64,000 nt of DNA from Tricholomella constricta (GCA_013368375.1 JAACJP010000011.1:868001-932000), one strand, 5' to 3'. Positions 46,406 to 57,774 are shown, counted from the first letter of the stretch. Made by a program: numbers and translations. Notes: a model not told the origin generated them from the letters alone.

Positions 46406-46736
46406 TGCGGGCGTTGGTTCTCGGAAGGCCTGGAATCTGCCTTGCGCGTCTCTGATCTGCGTTGTGCGTTTTCGGGGTGCCAGTTTCTTTTTTTAGATTT
46501 TTTCGGTGATCCGTGTTCTTCGCTTTGTACTCTGGTCTCTGTCTCTGCGTGTGAATTCGTAGTGCTCTTGTCGTTGTTATGGAAAAGAATCCGCTCTCAT
46601 CACCAGATGGAGTAGTCCCGTTTATGCGTGCTTGCTCTAGTCTCGATGAAGTTGTGTTATTGCTCGGGGGGTTTGCCTGCGCTCCTCCCCCGCTACTACT
46701 CTAAGCTGACTAAGTAAGTAAAGGTGTTGCCAAACA
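46406..46736 (-). repeat. E2 leader and probable 5' LTR
   Basis: In element orientation starts TGTTTGGCAACACC at 46,736. The inner LTR edge cannot be placed without the missing 3' LTR. No gene in this stretch. Confidence 0.45.
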
Positions 46737-46789
46737 AGCACAAACAGCGTTGAATGGCTCTCTTCGTGCGTTTGGAGGGCGCGGGCGCG

Positions 46790-46926
46790 CTACTCCAACG
46801 TTTCAACCTCAAATCCCTCCGCCGCCTGAGTCAGAGACTCGTGAGGTCACGGAGTTTCTTGAAGAGCTCGCGATTGAGATCAATTTTACGGTGGAACGAG
46901 TCAGGAGCGGGCTCGCGAGTCAGTAT
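46790..46926 (+). pseudogene. Copy 2 of the unknown gene, 5' piece
   Basis: Homologous to the first exon of the gene at 9,353: TPTFQPQIPPPPESETREVT, EFLEELAIEINFTVERVRSG, LASQY. The original start codon region is not conserved (homology begins about 46,790). The frame is cut at CAGTAT (46,921-46,926) by a TIR transposon; the rest of the exon resumes near 56,699. Confidence 0.8.
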
Positions 46927-47089
46927 TATGGCAACAGGGACAGACCAGCTTGCTAACCGACGGTCAAACCCGTTTTTTCAAGCTCCGCTGAGCGCCAAAC
47001 AACACCGGCGCCGAACCAGTTCAACTCATGATTTCGCGATAATCGGGACCTTCGCTGCAGTTTGCTCAGCCTCCTCAACTACAGTCCTC
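46927..47089 (+). repeat. Left terminal inverted repeat
   Basis: 163 bp, pairs with 50,074-50,225. Contains GACGGTCAAACCCGTTTTTT and GCGCCAAACAACACCGG on both sides. Confidence 0.9.
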
Positions 47090-47619
47090 AATGTCGCGTC
47101 TAAATTTCAGAATGCTATTTTATGCTGCAGCAGTTATTTGGATCTGAGTACTTTGATCCAGTGATCCTAGTCAGTTGTTACATTGAATCAATTGTGCTCT
47201 TTGGTTACGTATACCTTACAACACTGAGTATTTGAATGACCCCTTGACCATTCATATAGTCCCGTTATACTCAACATTATATTTACGTCCCATACAGTGG
47301 GATATAATGATTGATTAATCTAATGATGTTTTTGCTTAAATTTTGTCAAGTAACGGGCATGTGATGTAGCGGCTGCACCTATATCCCCACTCACCCACCG
47401 CCACCCACAGGTTTACTTGGGCCCACCTCCCACCTGCAAACAACGCGGTAAGGGACTTGTGTTTTTGTCTGCTTTTTACCGCCGTCGTGGGGCAGGCAGC
47501 TCGTAGACTCCAGGACTACACCAGGTCCGAGTACGCGCGCTGATTGCCCCACAACAGTTGTAAAAAACAGACCCCTGCGTTCTGCCTGACCTGCACTAAA
47601 ACACGCCCTCAGACATATA

Positions 47620-49155
47620 TTGACGAAGCCGCAATTTTTTCGGCCCGCAGCGTGTGTTTCTTCCTCCTCCATCTCACTTTTTTTTGACATGATACTGGTG
47701 CACCTGCAGATGCGCTCTGGGGCAGAGTTTTCGCCGTTTCATATGTCGGTCGTGGAAGCCCTGGCATTCAGCCTCCCCAATGCCCTCAAGTTATCTCTGG
47801 AGGAGGAAGATTGCGAGGATGATGTGTTTTCTGCTCACTTGCCGTTGAACGATCATCGCACTAAATCCTTGACTTCACAGATATCTCATTCGAGCCGCAC
47901 CAACTCAACTCTCCTGGCACTCCCACCTTCTGGAGGTGCCGCTTCAGCCAAGCACCCGCGATCTCCACTGGTTGATGCCAACAACGGTTGGCGTGCAGGG
48001 TCTGAAAATACTGATGCAAAGAATCTGCTTCCCAGCCACCACTGCAACACTCGGCGTGGTCGAAATGCACACGTTCATGGGAAACATCAACGCCGACGTG
48101 ATGCTGCCGCCAAAGAGCTGGGCCATCACGTCCTGCAGCCCGCCATTGCAGTTGCTCATGTCGATAGAGCAGTGCCCGTCAACACCTCACTCCAGGCCGC
48201 GGCGCTGCCTACCACGAGCTGCGGTTATCTGGCCCTCAACTCATTGCCCGGCGAAGGCGCCTCCTTCGAGTCGCTTTAAAAGGCGTTGGATGCAGGCTGC
48301 CACTTGATCGAATGGGATGTCATGTATGTTGCAATCTTGCATTCAATTCTTCATGCAATTGACTGCTTGATAGCACCCCTATGCCATTTCTGGACTGCGA
48401 GGGCCGAATCTTTGGTGGCGGCATCGGTCACCCCAGCAATCTGAGCTATTCTGAATCCTGCCGACTAGTGCCGCCCATCCCACTAATCTCGGCCTTGGTC
48501 CTCACAAAGGCATGGCTCTGCGTCTCCTCAACAACCCAGACATCATGCGGATCGCGCACTTCGCTGATGGTGAGTTTGCACTCATTGGTCTCATCAATGT
48601 GTGCCCACTTCTTGCCTAGGAGCATTCAACCTCTGGGCGCCCAAAATCCATCAGCACTATCACAACCATCTGAACCCTCTTTTCGATTGACTCCCTGAAC
48701 TTCATTAAATATTTTCCCGAAGCATTTTTCCTGCAGCCGCAATCAACTTTGGCGGCGACGTCTGGACGAAGTCGCACCGCGACAGCAAGAATGCAGCCAT
48801 CAGATAGTGCGGAATACAGTCACTTGGGCCTTTCGACCCCAAGAAAGGCGGCCACCTTGTGCTCCCAGACCTCAAAATTGTCCTCGAGTTCCCACCGGGC
48901 TCACTCATATTCATCCCATCGGCAACATTGACGCACGCCAACATCCCTGTGCAACAGGGTAACAGTCGTGTCTCATTTATACAGTACTGTGGCGGCGGGT
49001 TGCTCCGCTTTGTCGACAATGACTACTGTACGGAGAAGCAGCTTATGATGAACGATCCGAAGGAATATCGGCGGATGTGCAAGCTCAAGGCTGGGCGGTG
49101 GGAACGAGAACTGAAGCTCTACCAGAAGCTGGAAGATATTGTATGTAAAATTTGA
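47620..49155 (+). pseudogene. TET/JBP-like 2OG dioxygenase-domain gene, broken
   Basis: N-terminal frame from about 47,620 (EEEDCEDDVFSAHLPLNDHR, ANNGWRAGSENTDAKNL). After introns: PFLDCEGRIFGGGIGHP (48,385), MRIAHFADG | AFNLWAPK, INFGGDVWTKSHRDSKN with HxD (CAC CGC GAC at 48,775-48,783), GPFDPKKGGHLVLPDLKIVL, EFPPGSLIFIPSATLTHANI with the distal His, NSRVSF with the 2OG-binding Arg, QYCGGGLLRFVDN and a charged tail ending at 49,155. The HxD...H...R order and the loop spacing match the TET/JBP-type fold, in a family very abundant in mushrooms. An in-frame TAG at 48,805-48,807 lies eight codons after the HxD, and the exon before it carries TGA. The activity of intact relatives is unproven to my knowledge. 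Confidence 0.6.
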
Positions 49156-49439
49156 AGTACTTGGTGCATTCTGGACCGCAATAATCATTTATTACATTTG
49201 TAAACTACCAACAAAAACAACAACGCAAAGCTGCTTGATGAGTTTCGAGTTGCCATCGCGGTCGCTCGGTAAATCTTGAATAATCGTCGCCCTGCATGGA
49301 GCCACCCGATGTTGAATTGCCGTTGCCCTGCAAGTCAAAAATGGTGCATGATTGGGATGGAAAGAACGCCATGCCACTCTGCATGTCCCGAGTATTCACC
49401 GTCACTGCACTGCAGGCCAGAGTGATCATATTGAGTGCA

Positions 49440-49880
49440 AGAATTCGTCCTCAAAGTCTATCCTCCGAGGTCCAGTATTGGGGCATCAGAGGCAGGTATA
49501 GACAAGACATAAAAAGAAAAATCGCACCTGGGACAGAAGCATGCGCCGACGATCTTCATCGACACGCCCATTGACAGATCCCGCAGACACAGCACAAGCA
49601 AGTCGCAATGCCTCCCAAAAAAACCACCAGGCAGCGCGCAACGTTACGAGGAACATTGAGACATTGAGTTTGAGTCACCCTAACCTCTAAGGTCTAGCAT
49701 TGGGGTGTGAGAGGCAGGTATAGAGAAGACGGGGAAGAAGATCGCACCTTGTGCAGAAGCATGAACCGGCGACCTTCATCGACGCACCCATCGCCAGTCC
49801 TGCAGGCACCCCCGCGCCCCCCAAAACAACCACCACCCAGCGCGCGCTGCGGCGATAAATAGTGAGGTCGATCATGAATG
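49440..49880. repeat. Two diverged tandem units (~223-bp period)
   Basis: Units share GAGGCAGGTATAGA, AGATCGCACCT-like and CATCGACRCRCCCAT-like stretches (about 49,461 and 49,684). No coding frame of note; they lie between the dioxygenase pseudogene and the right TIR. Confidence 0.6.
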
Positions 49881-50073
49881 GAAATTGCTTCGAAGCTGGT
49901 GGCCGACGGCGTCAGTACTTGGAGCAGAGGTTGGCAAGGTACAAAGAAGACGCACCAAGTATTCCATACATGCAGGCCAATCATATTCCAGTCAAGTTTT
50001 GACTGAAAAAAATCTAGGAAAGTACCGGAGGGATGAGTTGTGAAGTCGCCATTCACTGTCGACGTTGTGGCCA

Positions 50074-50225
50074 GAGGACTGTAGTCGAGGAGGCTGAGCA
50101 AACGAAGGTCCCGATTATCGCAAAATCATGAACTGGTTCGGCGCCGGTGTTGTTTGGCGCTCAGCGGAGCTTGAAAAAACGGGTTTGACCGTCAGTTAGC
50201 AAGCTGGTCTGTCCCTGTTGCCATA
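50074..50225 (-). repeat. Right terminal inverted repeat
   Basis: 152 bp, pairs with 46,927-47,089; ends GTTGCCATA followed by the CAGTAT target copy. Confidence 0.9.
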
Positions 50226-50231
50226 CAGTAT

Positions 50232-50256
50232 GGATGGATGGATGGATGGATGGATT
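50232..50256 (-). repeat. Microsatellite 3' tail of the LINE
   Basis: Six consecutive GGAT units on the plus strand. Simple-repeat tails instead of poly(A) are known in some LINE clades. Confidence 0.75.
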
Positions 50257-50651
50257 TCCCGCAAAGGTCCCGAAAAAGAACGAGCGGGGCCCGTACTACA
50301 TACATGGCATCAAATTGTATGCTACGGACGTAAGTAAACCAGAGCCGCTGTGATATACGGGATCGCACGGGTTAGTTTACCTACGCGACACTCCACCGGA
50401 GGCAGGTAAGGTTTCCATCAAGTAAGGCGGACGAAAAATTGGTGGCTGTCGGGGGTGGGTAGCTTTTTGTCTTTCGGATGCGTGGTGTGGCCGCTCCTCA
50501 GGGCAGTCGAATGACTGGCGCGACTCGCTCGCTGGAGAGAGGTTCGTTAGCAAGCGAGAGGCGGGTTGAAGGAGATCGCTGGAGGGCCAGTTTAGTATGA
50601 CACACATGGAAGGGACTATATTGGATTCAAGTAACGAGAAACATGGGGGCC

Positions 50652-52748
50652 TCATCGTAGATATGGAAGACCTCGTGGACGTAAGCTGGCAAAGGATGGT
50701 AATGTTTCGGCATGATTTACAAGAAAGTCAACGAAAGCAGTAGCAGGGGAAGTATAGAACATGGCGCGCGTATCAGGACGCTGGCTGAAAAGATGCGCGA
50801 GATAGAGGTTGCGAGCAAGGAGGAGACGCTGACTGGAGGAGCAGCCGAAGAGTGCATGTACCTCGTCCTCGACGGCTGTTCTGCAGAAACGGCATAAGCG
50901 CTGTCCCCGTTCAATACGTCCGGTGGTCAAGCGCTGGCGCCGAAGCTGCTCAACTGCGAGCGGGTGGTCGCATAGGAGAAGCTGAGTGATGGCATGCCTG
51001 TGGCGTGGATCTGGTAGCTTGAGATAGGGCTGAAGGCGACGACGGGAGACGTCGTGACCGCGCGCGCGAAACACAAGCTTAGTGGAGTCATCCCAGCTAG
51101 CTTGGAGAGTGTTTTTGGCGGAGCGTTCAATTAAGATGGAGAGGCCGGGCGCGCAGCCAGGTAAGTCATCGACGTTGACGAACACCGGCTCAGGGAGGTC
51201 ACCACAGACTTTAACGAGGTCTTTGACCCACGATGGCTGCCGATCGCGATAGTGGGTCTGCGCGAGGCTGACAGAATCCATAAGGGCGACATATGCGAGG
51301 CAGTTCGGTGGAAGGCGAAAAATGGAGTTGAGGAACCCGACAGCGAGAATGATTCGGCGATACTTGATGGGCATCAAGCCCGTCTCAGTATACAGTGGGT
51401 GTAGTAATGAGCAGGCAGAGAGATGGAGCATCCTTCGAATGAAGGTCCGCTGCACCTTCTCGAGCTCATTGAGGGCAGCGCGGTCGACATCAATGATGAC
51501 TTCACACCCATGAATGAGATGGGGGTCAACGCGGGCCATATATAGTTGACGGCCATCGGAGGGTGGGACGGTGCCCACGAAGGAGTCAAGGGTGAAGGTA
51601 GCCCCAGAGATGCCGCTCGCAGCCGATGTCTTTGTGGTACAGTGCGTTCTGAACATTGAGGAGCTGGCGAAATCGAAGGTAATGCCGACGTATGTATACT
51701 CTGTAACATACTTGACGGGGAGGCCATCGATAGTGATGGGCGTAGTGACATGGGTTTGAGTGTGCTGAGAGGCCCGTGCAATAGCCCAGCGTGATTTAGG
51801 GGCACTAACGATGAAGCGGTTGACAGAGCACCAGCCGGACAGGCAGTCAATTTTGAATTGGAGACCGTGGGGGGAGGTCGTGAACAAGACGACGTCATCT
51901 GCCTGTTCGACATGCGAAATAACACGACCATGGAGACGCACATCATCGACATGATCCGGAATAGAAAGGTCGGAGAAAAAGATGTTCCACAGACTGGGGG
52001 ACGCCGTATCCCCTGTGAGAAGGCCGAGCAGTGAGGTGAAGCTTTCAGAGAGGGCCCCTCCGTGACGGACAATATAGTTCATATCGGCGTACAGGGTGCG
52101 TAGCCAATCGAAAATGGGGCCTGCAACTCCGTTGCGATAGAGCTTGGTCCATAGGAGGGGAATATCAGTGGAGGGAAAGGCATTTTCAAGGTCGATGAAG
52201 GCGATGTAGACTGACTTGCCACTGGCGCGCGCTCGCTCTATCGCACAACGTAGGATGAACGAGTTGTTGTTGGTGCGGTAGTGCGGTCGAAAGCCATTTT
52301 GCGTGTCAGGGAGAATGTGATAGGTCTCAGCCCATTCGCGTAAGCGTTTGTCGATGAGGAGGGTTAATAGCTTGAGCATGCAGGACTCTAGGCCTATAAG
52401 GCGATAGTCGTTGGGATTCGTGGGGTTGCGTCGTCGCTTCAAGACGCCTATAAGGACTGTGTGCAACCATGGACCAGGTGCGCGGCGGAGGTCAATGCAG
52501 AGTTGCAGGAGCGACAGTAGATTCATATTGGGGATGCGTGCAATTGTAGGGTAAGAAACATTGTCCGCCCCACACGCGCTGTGTAAGTTGTCCCGCTCTA
52601 ACTTTCGCTTCGCCCACTGCAGCTCACCGAGGGAGAGAGGCGAGGAGAAAAACCCCTCGGGCGTGCTGTCGATGGTGGTGGCAGGAATGATACGGTAGAA
52701 CGCAAGCGCTTGGGCATATGCATCAGCATCGAAGGTGGAAGAGGGCAC
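50652..52748 (-). pseudogene. LINE ORF2, reverse transcriptase part
   Basis: LHSACGADNVSYPTIARIPN, LIGVLKRRRNPTNPNDYRLI, NGFRPHYRTNNNSFILRCAI, IAFIDLENAFPSTDIPLLWT, GLLTGDTASPSLWNIFFSDL and the active site VEQADDVVLFTT (QADD instead of YADD). Further on a C-terminal CCHC-type finger CRFCRTAVEDEVHALFGC. The frame is open and extends upstream as EFFHFSHTHSKVTAQQLHH to about 52,860, where it meets the endonuclease frame. Confidence 0.88.
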
Positions 52749-54684
52749 AGGAGGGGGATTGATGCGCCCCCTGAAGACATGATGGAGCTGCTGCGCAGTG
52801 ACCTTGGAATGTGTATGAGAGAAGTGAAAGAATTCGCGACGAAAGGTGTTTCACCTGAGGTGGCCGCGATTTGGGGTCCGTCCATTCACGGATGAGAGTC
52901 GAGAACTGGCGAGACGTCTGGCACGCCTTCAGTCGCCGAAGGTTCAGCATCTTTGCCTCACGCTCCCTGTGCCGCCCGCGATGTGACTCAACATCAAAGT
53001 CGATGTGGAGCACTGGGAAGGAGACCTCCTTGGAGGGGGGCAGAGGTGGGGTGACCGGCAAAGGTGTGGTTACTTTAGGCAGTTGTTGCAGGTCAGGGTC
53101 ATCGTCAGTGGCAATAGAGGGCGGCAGCACGGGAACTGGTGGCGGCAAATAGGGAGCAACGGTTGGCAGCCGCTGACAGTGGGTCACTGCTAAAGTGCGC
53201 GCCTGACGATGGTGGAGATTATCGGAGGAGGAGGGAATCCAGCGGAGGGATACGGGCGCAGTACGCGCGATGAGGAAACTGACAATAACTGAGTAGAGAT
53301 CTCCGTTTGGGCAGTCCCAGCCCTGAGACTGGAATCGCGAGGCCCAGTATGCAATAGTTCGGATAACGGATTGAGAGGAAATGTAGAGATGCAAGGATGA
53401 GTCAGGAGATGTCAGTTGAAGGACACACAGAACGGCCGCAACGGAGGCGCGCGCATCAGTCTGAGGGCCCGAGATGCGGAATCCTGCATTGTTGCGGTTC
53501 TTTGGGCCGAAGAAGACACCAAAGGCAGCAGTTGGGGGGGCTCCCAGTTGCCGTCGACAAGTCGTTGCAACATAGACTGTGAGAGGAGTCGTAACGGTAG
53601 TCACTGGGCCATACAAGTCAATGGTGGCCTCTTCGTCCGTCTTTGCAGAAGCAAGCACCCGTTGGAGCTCAAGGTTTAGCTGCAGGCTATCCCCATAAGC
53701 AGCGTCATGGCCTAGTGCTAATAATGCTTTCCGGATGGAGGGAGGGTTGGGGGGTGGTAGCACAGAAGATGCAATGGAAGGAAAGTTAACTTCGAGGCAG
53801 AGGTGCGCATGATCCGACCACTCCGTGTCACTGATACGCAAGGCAGCGCTGGGTAGGCAGGGCAGGAGAGTGTGGGAGACGAGGGCGTAGTCTACAACGG
53901 AGGACCCGATAGGTTGGAAAGAAGTGAGCGCCCCGGGTCGAGGATACTCGTATGTGGTGCCATTCAGAATCACAAGGGAATGGGCACGCAGAAGTCTGAG
54001 CAGTCGCATTCCGCGGGTATTTGTGAGTTCATCGAGCGACTGTCGCACGGGGCAGTCCGGCAAGGTGACCTGTCGAGAAGCCGTACGGGCATTGAGATCA
54101 CCAAGGATGATAACAGGTTTGGACGTGGCGCAGTGCGCCAGGTCAATCAGAGCGAGACAGCGGTCTTCGGGATCAGCAGAGGCCCACGCAGGCCAATTAG
54201 AGGTCGAGGGCGGTATGTACATGCCAAGTACCAGGCAGTCAGGAAGCTCAATAGCGATAACATCTGGCGCGCAGAGCGACTCTTTGACGTGAGCCGGAAG
54301 GGAGGAACGGAGCAAAACAGCGACACCCCCTCGTTGTGGTCGCAGGTCAGGATATGCGGGCCGAGGTGAAGAGTAAATATGGTAGCCATCTGGAATGGTG
54401 AGAACTTCATGTTGCGCAGGACGTAGCCATGTCTCGATGAAGAGAAAAACATCGCATTCACGGACACAGGTAAGTACATCATTTTGAAGGAGCTTCAGCG
54501 CAAGGTTGCCGTGTATGTTCCAGGCGCCAATGCAGAGGCTGAGAAGCGTAATTATAAGGCTAAAATGTATATAAGTAAGGTAAGGTGGCTCCCTACCCAC
54601 GCGGCCCGCCACGGGAGCCTCCACCTGTGATGAAGGCGAGGTCGTCGCTGCTGATGGCAGACGTGTCGCCGGAGGGATCAGCAA
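52723..54684 (-). pseudogene. LINE ORF2, AP-endonuclease part
   Basis: APE-type endonuclease: LCIGAWNIHGN, FLFIETWLRP, RGGVAVLLRSSLP, PVIILGDLNART, SSVVDYALVSHTLL and EWSDHAHLCLE contain the expected catalytic residues in order. A linker with an RNase-H-like feel follows (FRISGPQTDARASVAAVLCV, LHLYISSQSVIRTIAYWASR). At about 52,850 one extra base (VKHL versus VKTF) shifts out of the reverse transcriptase frame, so ORF2 is broken once. Starts 92 nt inside the end of ORF1. Confidence 0.85.
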
Positions 54685-56224
54685 GCGTGGCTGAAAGCCG
54701 TCCGAGGCCTTCTGGGTCCATGGCGCCCATAGCGGACACGAAGCGTTCTGCTAGCTGACGATTGTGGAAGCGGACACTGAGGGTGTCAGGTCGATCGTCG
54801 AGCCGATAGGCAGTGTAGACATTGGCAGGGTGGAAACCGGGGACGTTGCCCACGAGTCGGTGTGCGATGTCCCATGCGCCACTTTGCAAAGACACGGATG
54901 AGACGAGGACGTCACGACTGCGGTCGACCTCCACACGGGGTTTTTTGGCAACAGGTCCCGGCCCTTTGGGGCGGCGGGAGGAGAGGTTGCCCTGGATACG
55001 GCGTGCATCGGAAGGAGCACTAGACGGGCCAGAGGCAGCGGGGGCAGGGGGCGGGGCCGAAAAACGCTGCGGCGCCGGGGGCAAGGAAGCAGTGGAAGGG
55101 CCCGGAGTAGCAGGAGGCGGGGCCTGATATGCCGGCAGGGGTGGGGCCGAATAGGACTGCGGTGCCGGGGGCAGCAGAGCAGTAGACGGACCCGGAACAG
55201 CAGGGGCAGGCACTGAGAACGGCTGCATCGCCGGGGGTGCAGGGGTCACGGAATGGCTGGGAGGCAGCGGAGGGAGTTGATACACTGTAAGAGGAGGAGG
55301 AGGGGCAGGCGGAGGGGCCATGTCCCGAGGTGCAGAGCGCAGACTACTGACATCATGACGAACATCAGTGATAGCGCGACCGAGGGCGTCCAAGTCGGCC
55401 TTGTAGCCATAGACGACGTCATAGAAGTTGCGGAAGATGGTGTTGTTCGTTAAGGAAGAGGAGAAAGCGCGGGCGTCGAGCGCAGTGCGGGAAGCAGTGG
55501 CGTCAGTGACGGCGCGCATGATGTCACGATGGCGAGAGGCAGAGTCTGCGGACAAGGTGGCAACCGTTTGCTTGAGGTCTTGCAGCTCACTGGCAATGGA
55601 CCCGGTATTGCGGAAGGCACGAAAAGCCTCATCGCGTATGCTGCCACGGAGGGTGGAGGGAGGGGTTTCCAGGCCAAAAGGAAGATCGGGGCCCGGAGCC
55701 CCAAGGCGGTCGTCGACGAGGCTGTCGAGGTCGACCTCGCGCTCCTTTCCTTTCCGCTTGGTTTTGGGGGCGGCAGGCGTGCCACTTTCATCAAGGGCGG
55801 GCTCAGGCTGAGGTCCACGCTGCGAGGCGCGCCCGGACTGCTCATCGAGGCTGGCGTCGGCCTGTATGCCCCGGCGCGAAGTGCGCCGGGTAGGAGGCTG
55901 GCGAGAAGTAGAAGGAAGAGATGTCGAAACAGGGAGAGAGGTCGAAACAGGGGTGTGGGTTTGAGGTTGCACCTGCTGGGCATCAGCTGTGACTGCCTCG
56001 TCCGGGAGTGAAGTGAGCTGGACGGGACGGCCGGGGCTGAGAGAGGCGCGAGAGGCAAACAGAGCAGCGCTATCCACAGAGACTAGTTCCCCCAGCGATT
56101 CTTCATCCAAGGTTGGGAGGAGGGGAGGTAGGTCCGGGAGGGGCGCAGAAGTGACGAGAGGCTCGGAGGACGACATAATTGTGTCAGTCGGAGGTGAAGA
56201 CGCCCGGTAAGGCGGAAAGGACAT
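54593..56224 (-). CDS. LINE ORF1 (RNA-binding gag-like protein)
   Basis: 543 residues from MSFPPYRASSPPTD. Disordered N-terminus with RQPPTRRTSRRGIQA and a basic KTKRKGKEREVDLDSLVDDR. A helical middle follows (NTGSIASELQDLKQTVATLS, RAITDVRHDVSSLRS), then long Pro/Ala repeats (APAVPGPSTALLPPAPQSYS type). A compact C-terminal domain WDIAHRLVGNVPGFHPAN ... LSVRFHNRQLAERFVSAMGA could be RRM-like. No zinc knuckle was seen. The frame is intact. Confidence 0.8.
   Translation of the reverse strand: MSFPPYRASSPPTDTIMSSSEPLVTSAPLPDLPPLLPTLDEESLGELVSVDSAALFASRASLSPGRPVQLTSLPDEAVTADAQQVQPQTHTPVSTSLPVSTSLPSTSRQPPTRRTSRRGIQADASLDEQSGRASQRGPQPEPALDESGTPAAPKTKRKGKEREVDLDSLVDDRLGAPGPDLPFGLETPPSTLRGSIRDEAFRAFRNTGSIASELQDLKQTVATLSADSASRHRDIMRAVTDATASRTALDARAFSSSLTNNTIFRNFYDVVYGYKADLDALGRAITDVRHDVSSLRSAPRDMAPPPAPPPPLTVYQLPPLPPSHSVTPAPPAMQPFSVPAPAVPGPSTALLPPAPQSYSAPPLPAYQAPPPATPGPSTASLPPAPQRFSAPPPAPAASGPSSAPSDARRIQGNLSSRRPKGPGPVAKKPRVEVDRSRDVLVSSVSLQSGAWDIAHRLVGNVPGFHPANVYTAYRLDDRPDTLSVRFHNRQLAERFVSAMGAMDPEGLGRLSATLADPSGDTSAISSDDLAFITGGGSRGGPRG
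55020..55250. repeat. Coding Pro/Ala repeat in LINE ORF1
   Basis: Roughly three ~75-bp units containing GCCGGGGGCA and GGCCCGGA-like steps; encodes PAPPATPGPSTA...LPPAPQ repeats. Confidence 0.65.
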
Positions 56225-56489
56225 TAGAGAGAGAGAGAAGTAGAATGCAGAATGCAGGGAAGGTGAATGGCGAGACAGATGGTCGGGTGAGAACGGAGGG
56301 ATGTGACGTCATCTTACGCATCCGACACCGAAACCTGAGACAGAGATAGGGAGACGAGAGAGGGGATGAGGGAAGGAGGGGGCGAAACAGGTGATGCCGA
56401 AGCAGGCGAGTGCCTCGTGGAGGGGAGCAGTGGAAGGAAGCGCAGGAGCGCCCATATTAGAGAGTTTGGTTGTAGTTTCATGAGCGGGA

Positions 56490-56640
56490 GATTTGTATTG
56501 TTATAGGTGGGCTACGCCAATCGCATGCGTGTCGCTGTGCGAAGACTTCCCAGGTATCATTGGTATTAGTATTGTTATTGTTATGTGGGCCTACATCTGT
56601 CGCATGCGGATGGCGATGCGAAGAGGAAGGGGCACGCGAG
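56490..56640. repeat. Two-unit repeat in the LINE 5' region
   Basis: TATTGTTAT-GTGGGC followed by CTAC and TCGCATGCG occurs at about 56,497 and 56,575 (period ~78 bp). The position fits monomer-type promoter repeats of some LINEs, which is inference. Confidence 0.55.
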
Positions 56641-56698
56641 GTGTTCTCGCATAACAGATATTTGGGGTCTTGACCTCTCATGGATGGAGGGATGGTTC

Positions 56699-57270
56699 CG
56701 GTTCGGTCGAGAACGGTATTTTAGCGATCAAAAACTCACGGGCAGATGACGAGAGAGCCATGAATATCCCCGTCGCCGCGCAGATCGGAGTGAGTCGCTC
56801 GCGCTCCCAGTCAACTTTGCAGCGGTCAACTGATTCTACATTGACAGCGTAAACCCCGCGAGGGCGAGGCCATTCAGGTGACGGAACTCGGCCCGAACGT
56901 CTCGATCCGCGTTTATGAAGGGGACTTGGCACAATATCACTCTTACTCCCTCGACTTTGTCGACAAGAGCGGCCAATACATTCGCACTCCCAAGGACATC
57001 ACTCTTTACTCGGGCCGCTTTGGCGGCGCCCAAATCTTTTCCATCGAGGGAAGCCTCCGGAGGCAGAGGAAAGGCTCAGCTGGGTTCAACAGGTCTATGG
57101 AGCGACTGCAGAAAGGCAAAGCAGCCCCCGATCCCAACTGGGAGACCTATATGGTTCCAGAAGGTATCCGGATCCGCATTAAACAAGAGGGCCACGATGA
57201 TCGCTTCTTGGACATTCCGACGCGAGGCCCTGCAGTCCTTCATCCCAAGCTCATGCTTTTTCGGGGCTAG
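56699..57270 (+). pseudogene. Copy 2 of the unknown gene, 3' piece
   Basis: Resumes at GTTCGGTCGAG inside exon 1 (GILAIKNSRADDERAMNIPV). Intron 56,790-56,847 (GTGAGT...ACAG), then exon 2 ending at 57,270, all parallel to 9,508-10,074. Exon 2 has only scattered substitutions and no stop. Separated from its 5' piece by 9.8 kb of inserted elements, so it is inactive unless re-promoted. Confidence 0.82.
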
Positions 57271-57774
57271 TTAGGCGAATCCAATACTTACCCTAGTATT
57301 GATATTTCCCCCTACTGATTATCCCAGTGTATGTTATCATCCCTGCTCTTAGTTGACTGCTGCTATATTATGTGCTTTGACTGAACGAGGGCGTGTTGAG
57401 TACGTCGAGGGACTTGCGCGACGTGACGTAGATCCCCATCGCCTGTTAAGGACGCGGTGTTCAAGTTGTTTCTGTCGCAATTTCTCTTTCGGATGTGTTC
57501 CCTCCTAGCGAAGATATTTGGGGTGCGCATGGATGATGATCCCTTTGAGAGGAGGTGCACAATGGCCTCGGCGTTTGCTGCTGTTCGTTTGCAGGAGGTC
57601 GCGCGGGCCCGGGTGTTTGCGTCGCTGAAGGGCTTTGCACCAACGCTTTGCAGCCCCGATACATGTCAAGTCTCAAGCCACAACATGTCTATGTCAACCT
57701 TGTGCTCCCTTACAAGATACAAACCCAAAGCAAAACAAAGAGAAATACAAATGCGTCCACCCGAGTGTCTCCCT
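57271..57774. other. Intergenic part of the duplicated block (copy 2)
   Basis: Closely matches 10,075-10,557; no gene. Confidence 0.6.

Larger units (their letters stand above)
42205..46736 (-). mobile_element. E2: Ty3/gypsy element, 3'-truncated in RNase H
   Basis: On the minus strand: leader/5' LTR (46,406-46,736), gag 46,405-45,035, pol 45,278 to about 42,205. It ends in the RNase H sequence VTDCQALI, joined head-to-head to E1b. Integrase and 3' LTR are absent. The coding frames themselves are uninterrupted. Confidence 0.8.
46927..50225 (+). mobile_element. DNA transposon with ~150-bp terminal inverted repeats
   Basis: TIRs at 46,927-47,089 and 50,074-50,225 start TATGGCAACAGGGACAG and are nearly identical apart from small indels. 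A 6-bp target duplication CAGTAT flanks it (46,921-46,926 and 50,226-50,231). The 3.3-kb interior holds a broken TET/JBP-like gene and a tandem repeat but no transposase that I recognise, so it looks non-autonomous. The superfamily is not assigned. Confidence 0.85.
50232..56698 (-). mobile_element. LINE (non-LTR retrotransposon), nearly full length
   Basis: Minus strand. 5' region with a short repeat (56,490-56,640), ORF1 56,224-54,593, ORF2 split by one frameshift into endonuclease (54,684-52,723) and reverse transcriptase (52,748-50,652) parts, and a ~420-bp 3' UTR ending in a (TCCA)n tail at 50,232-50,256. It interrupts copy 2 of the duplicated gene directly beside the TIR transposon. Confidence 0.85.
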
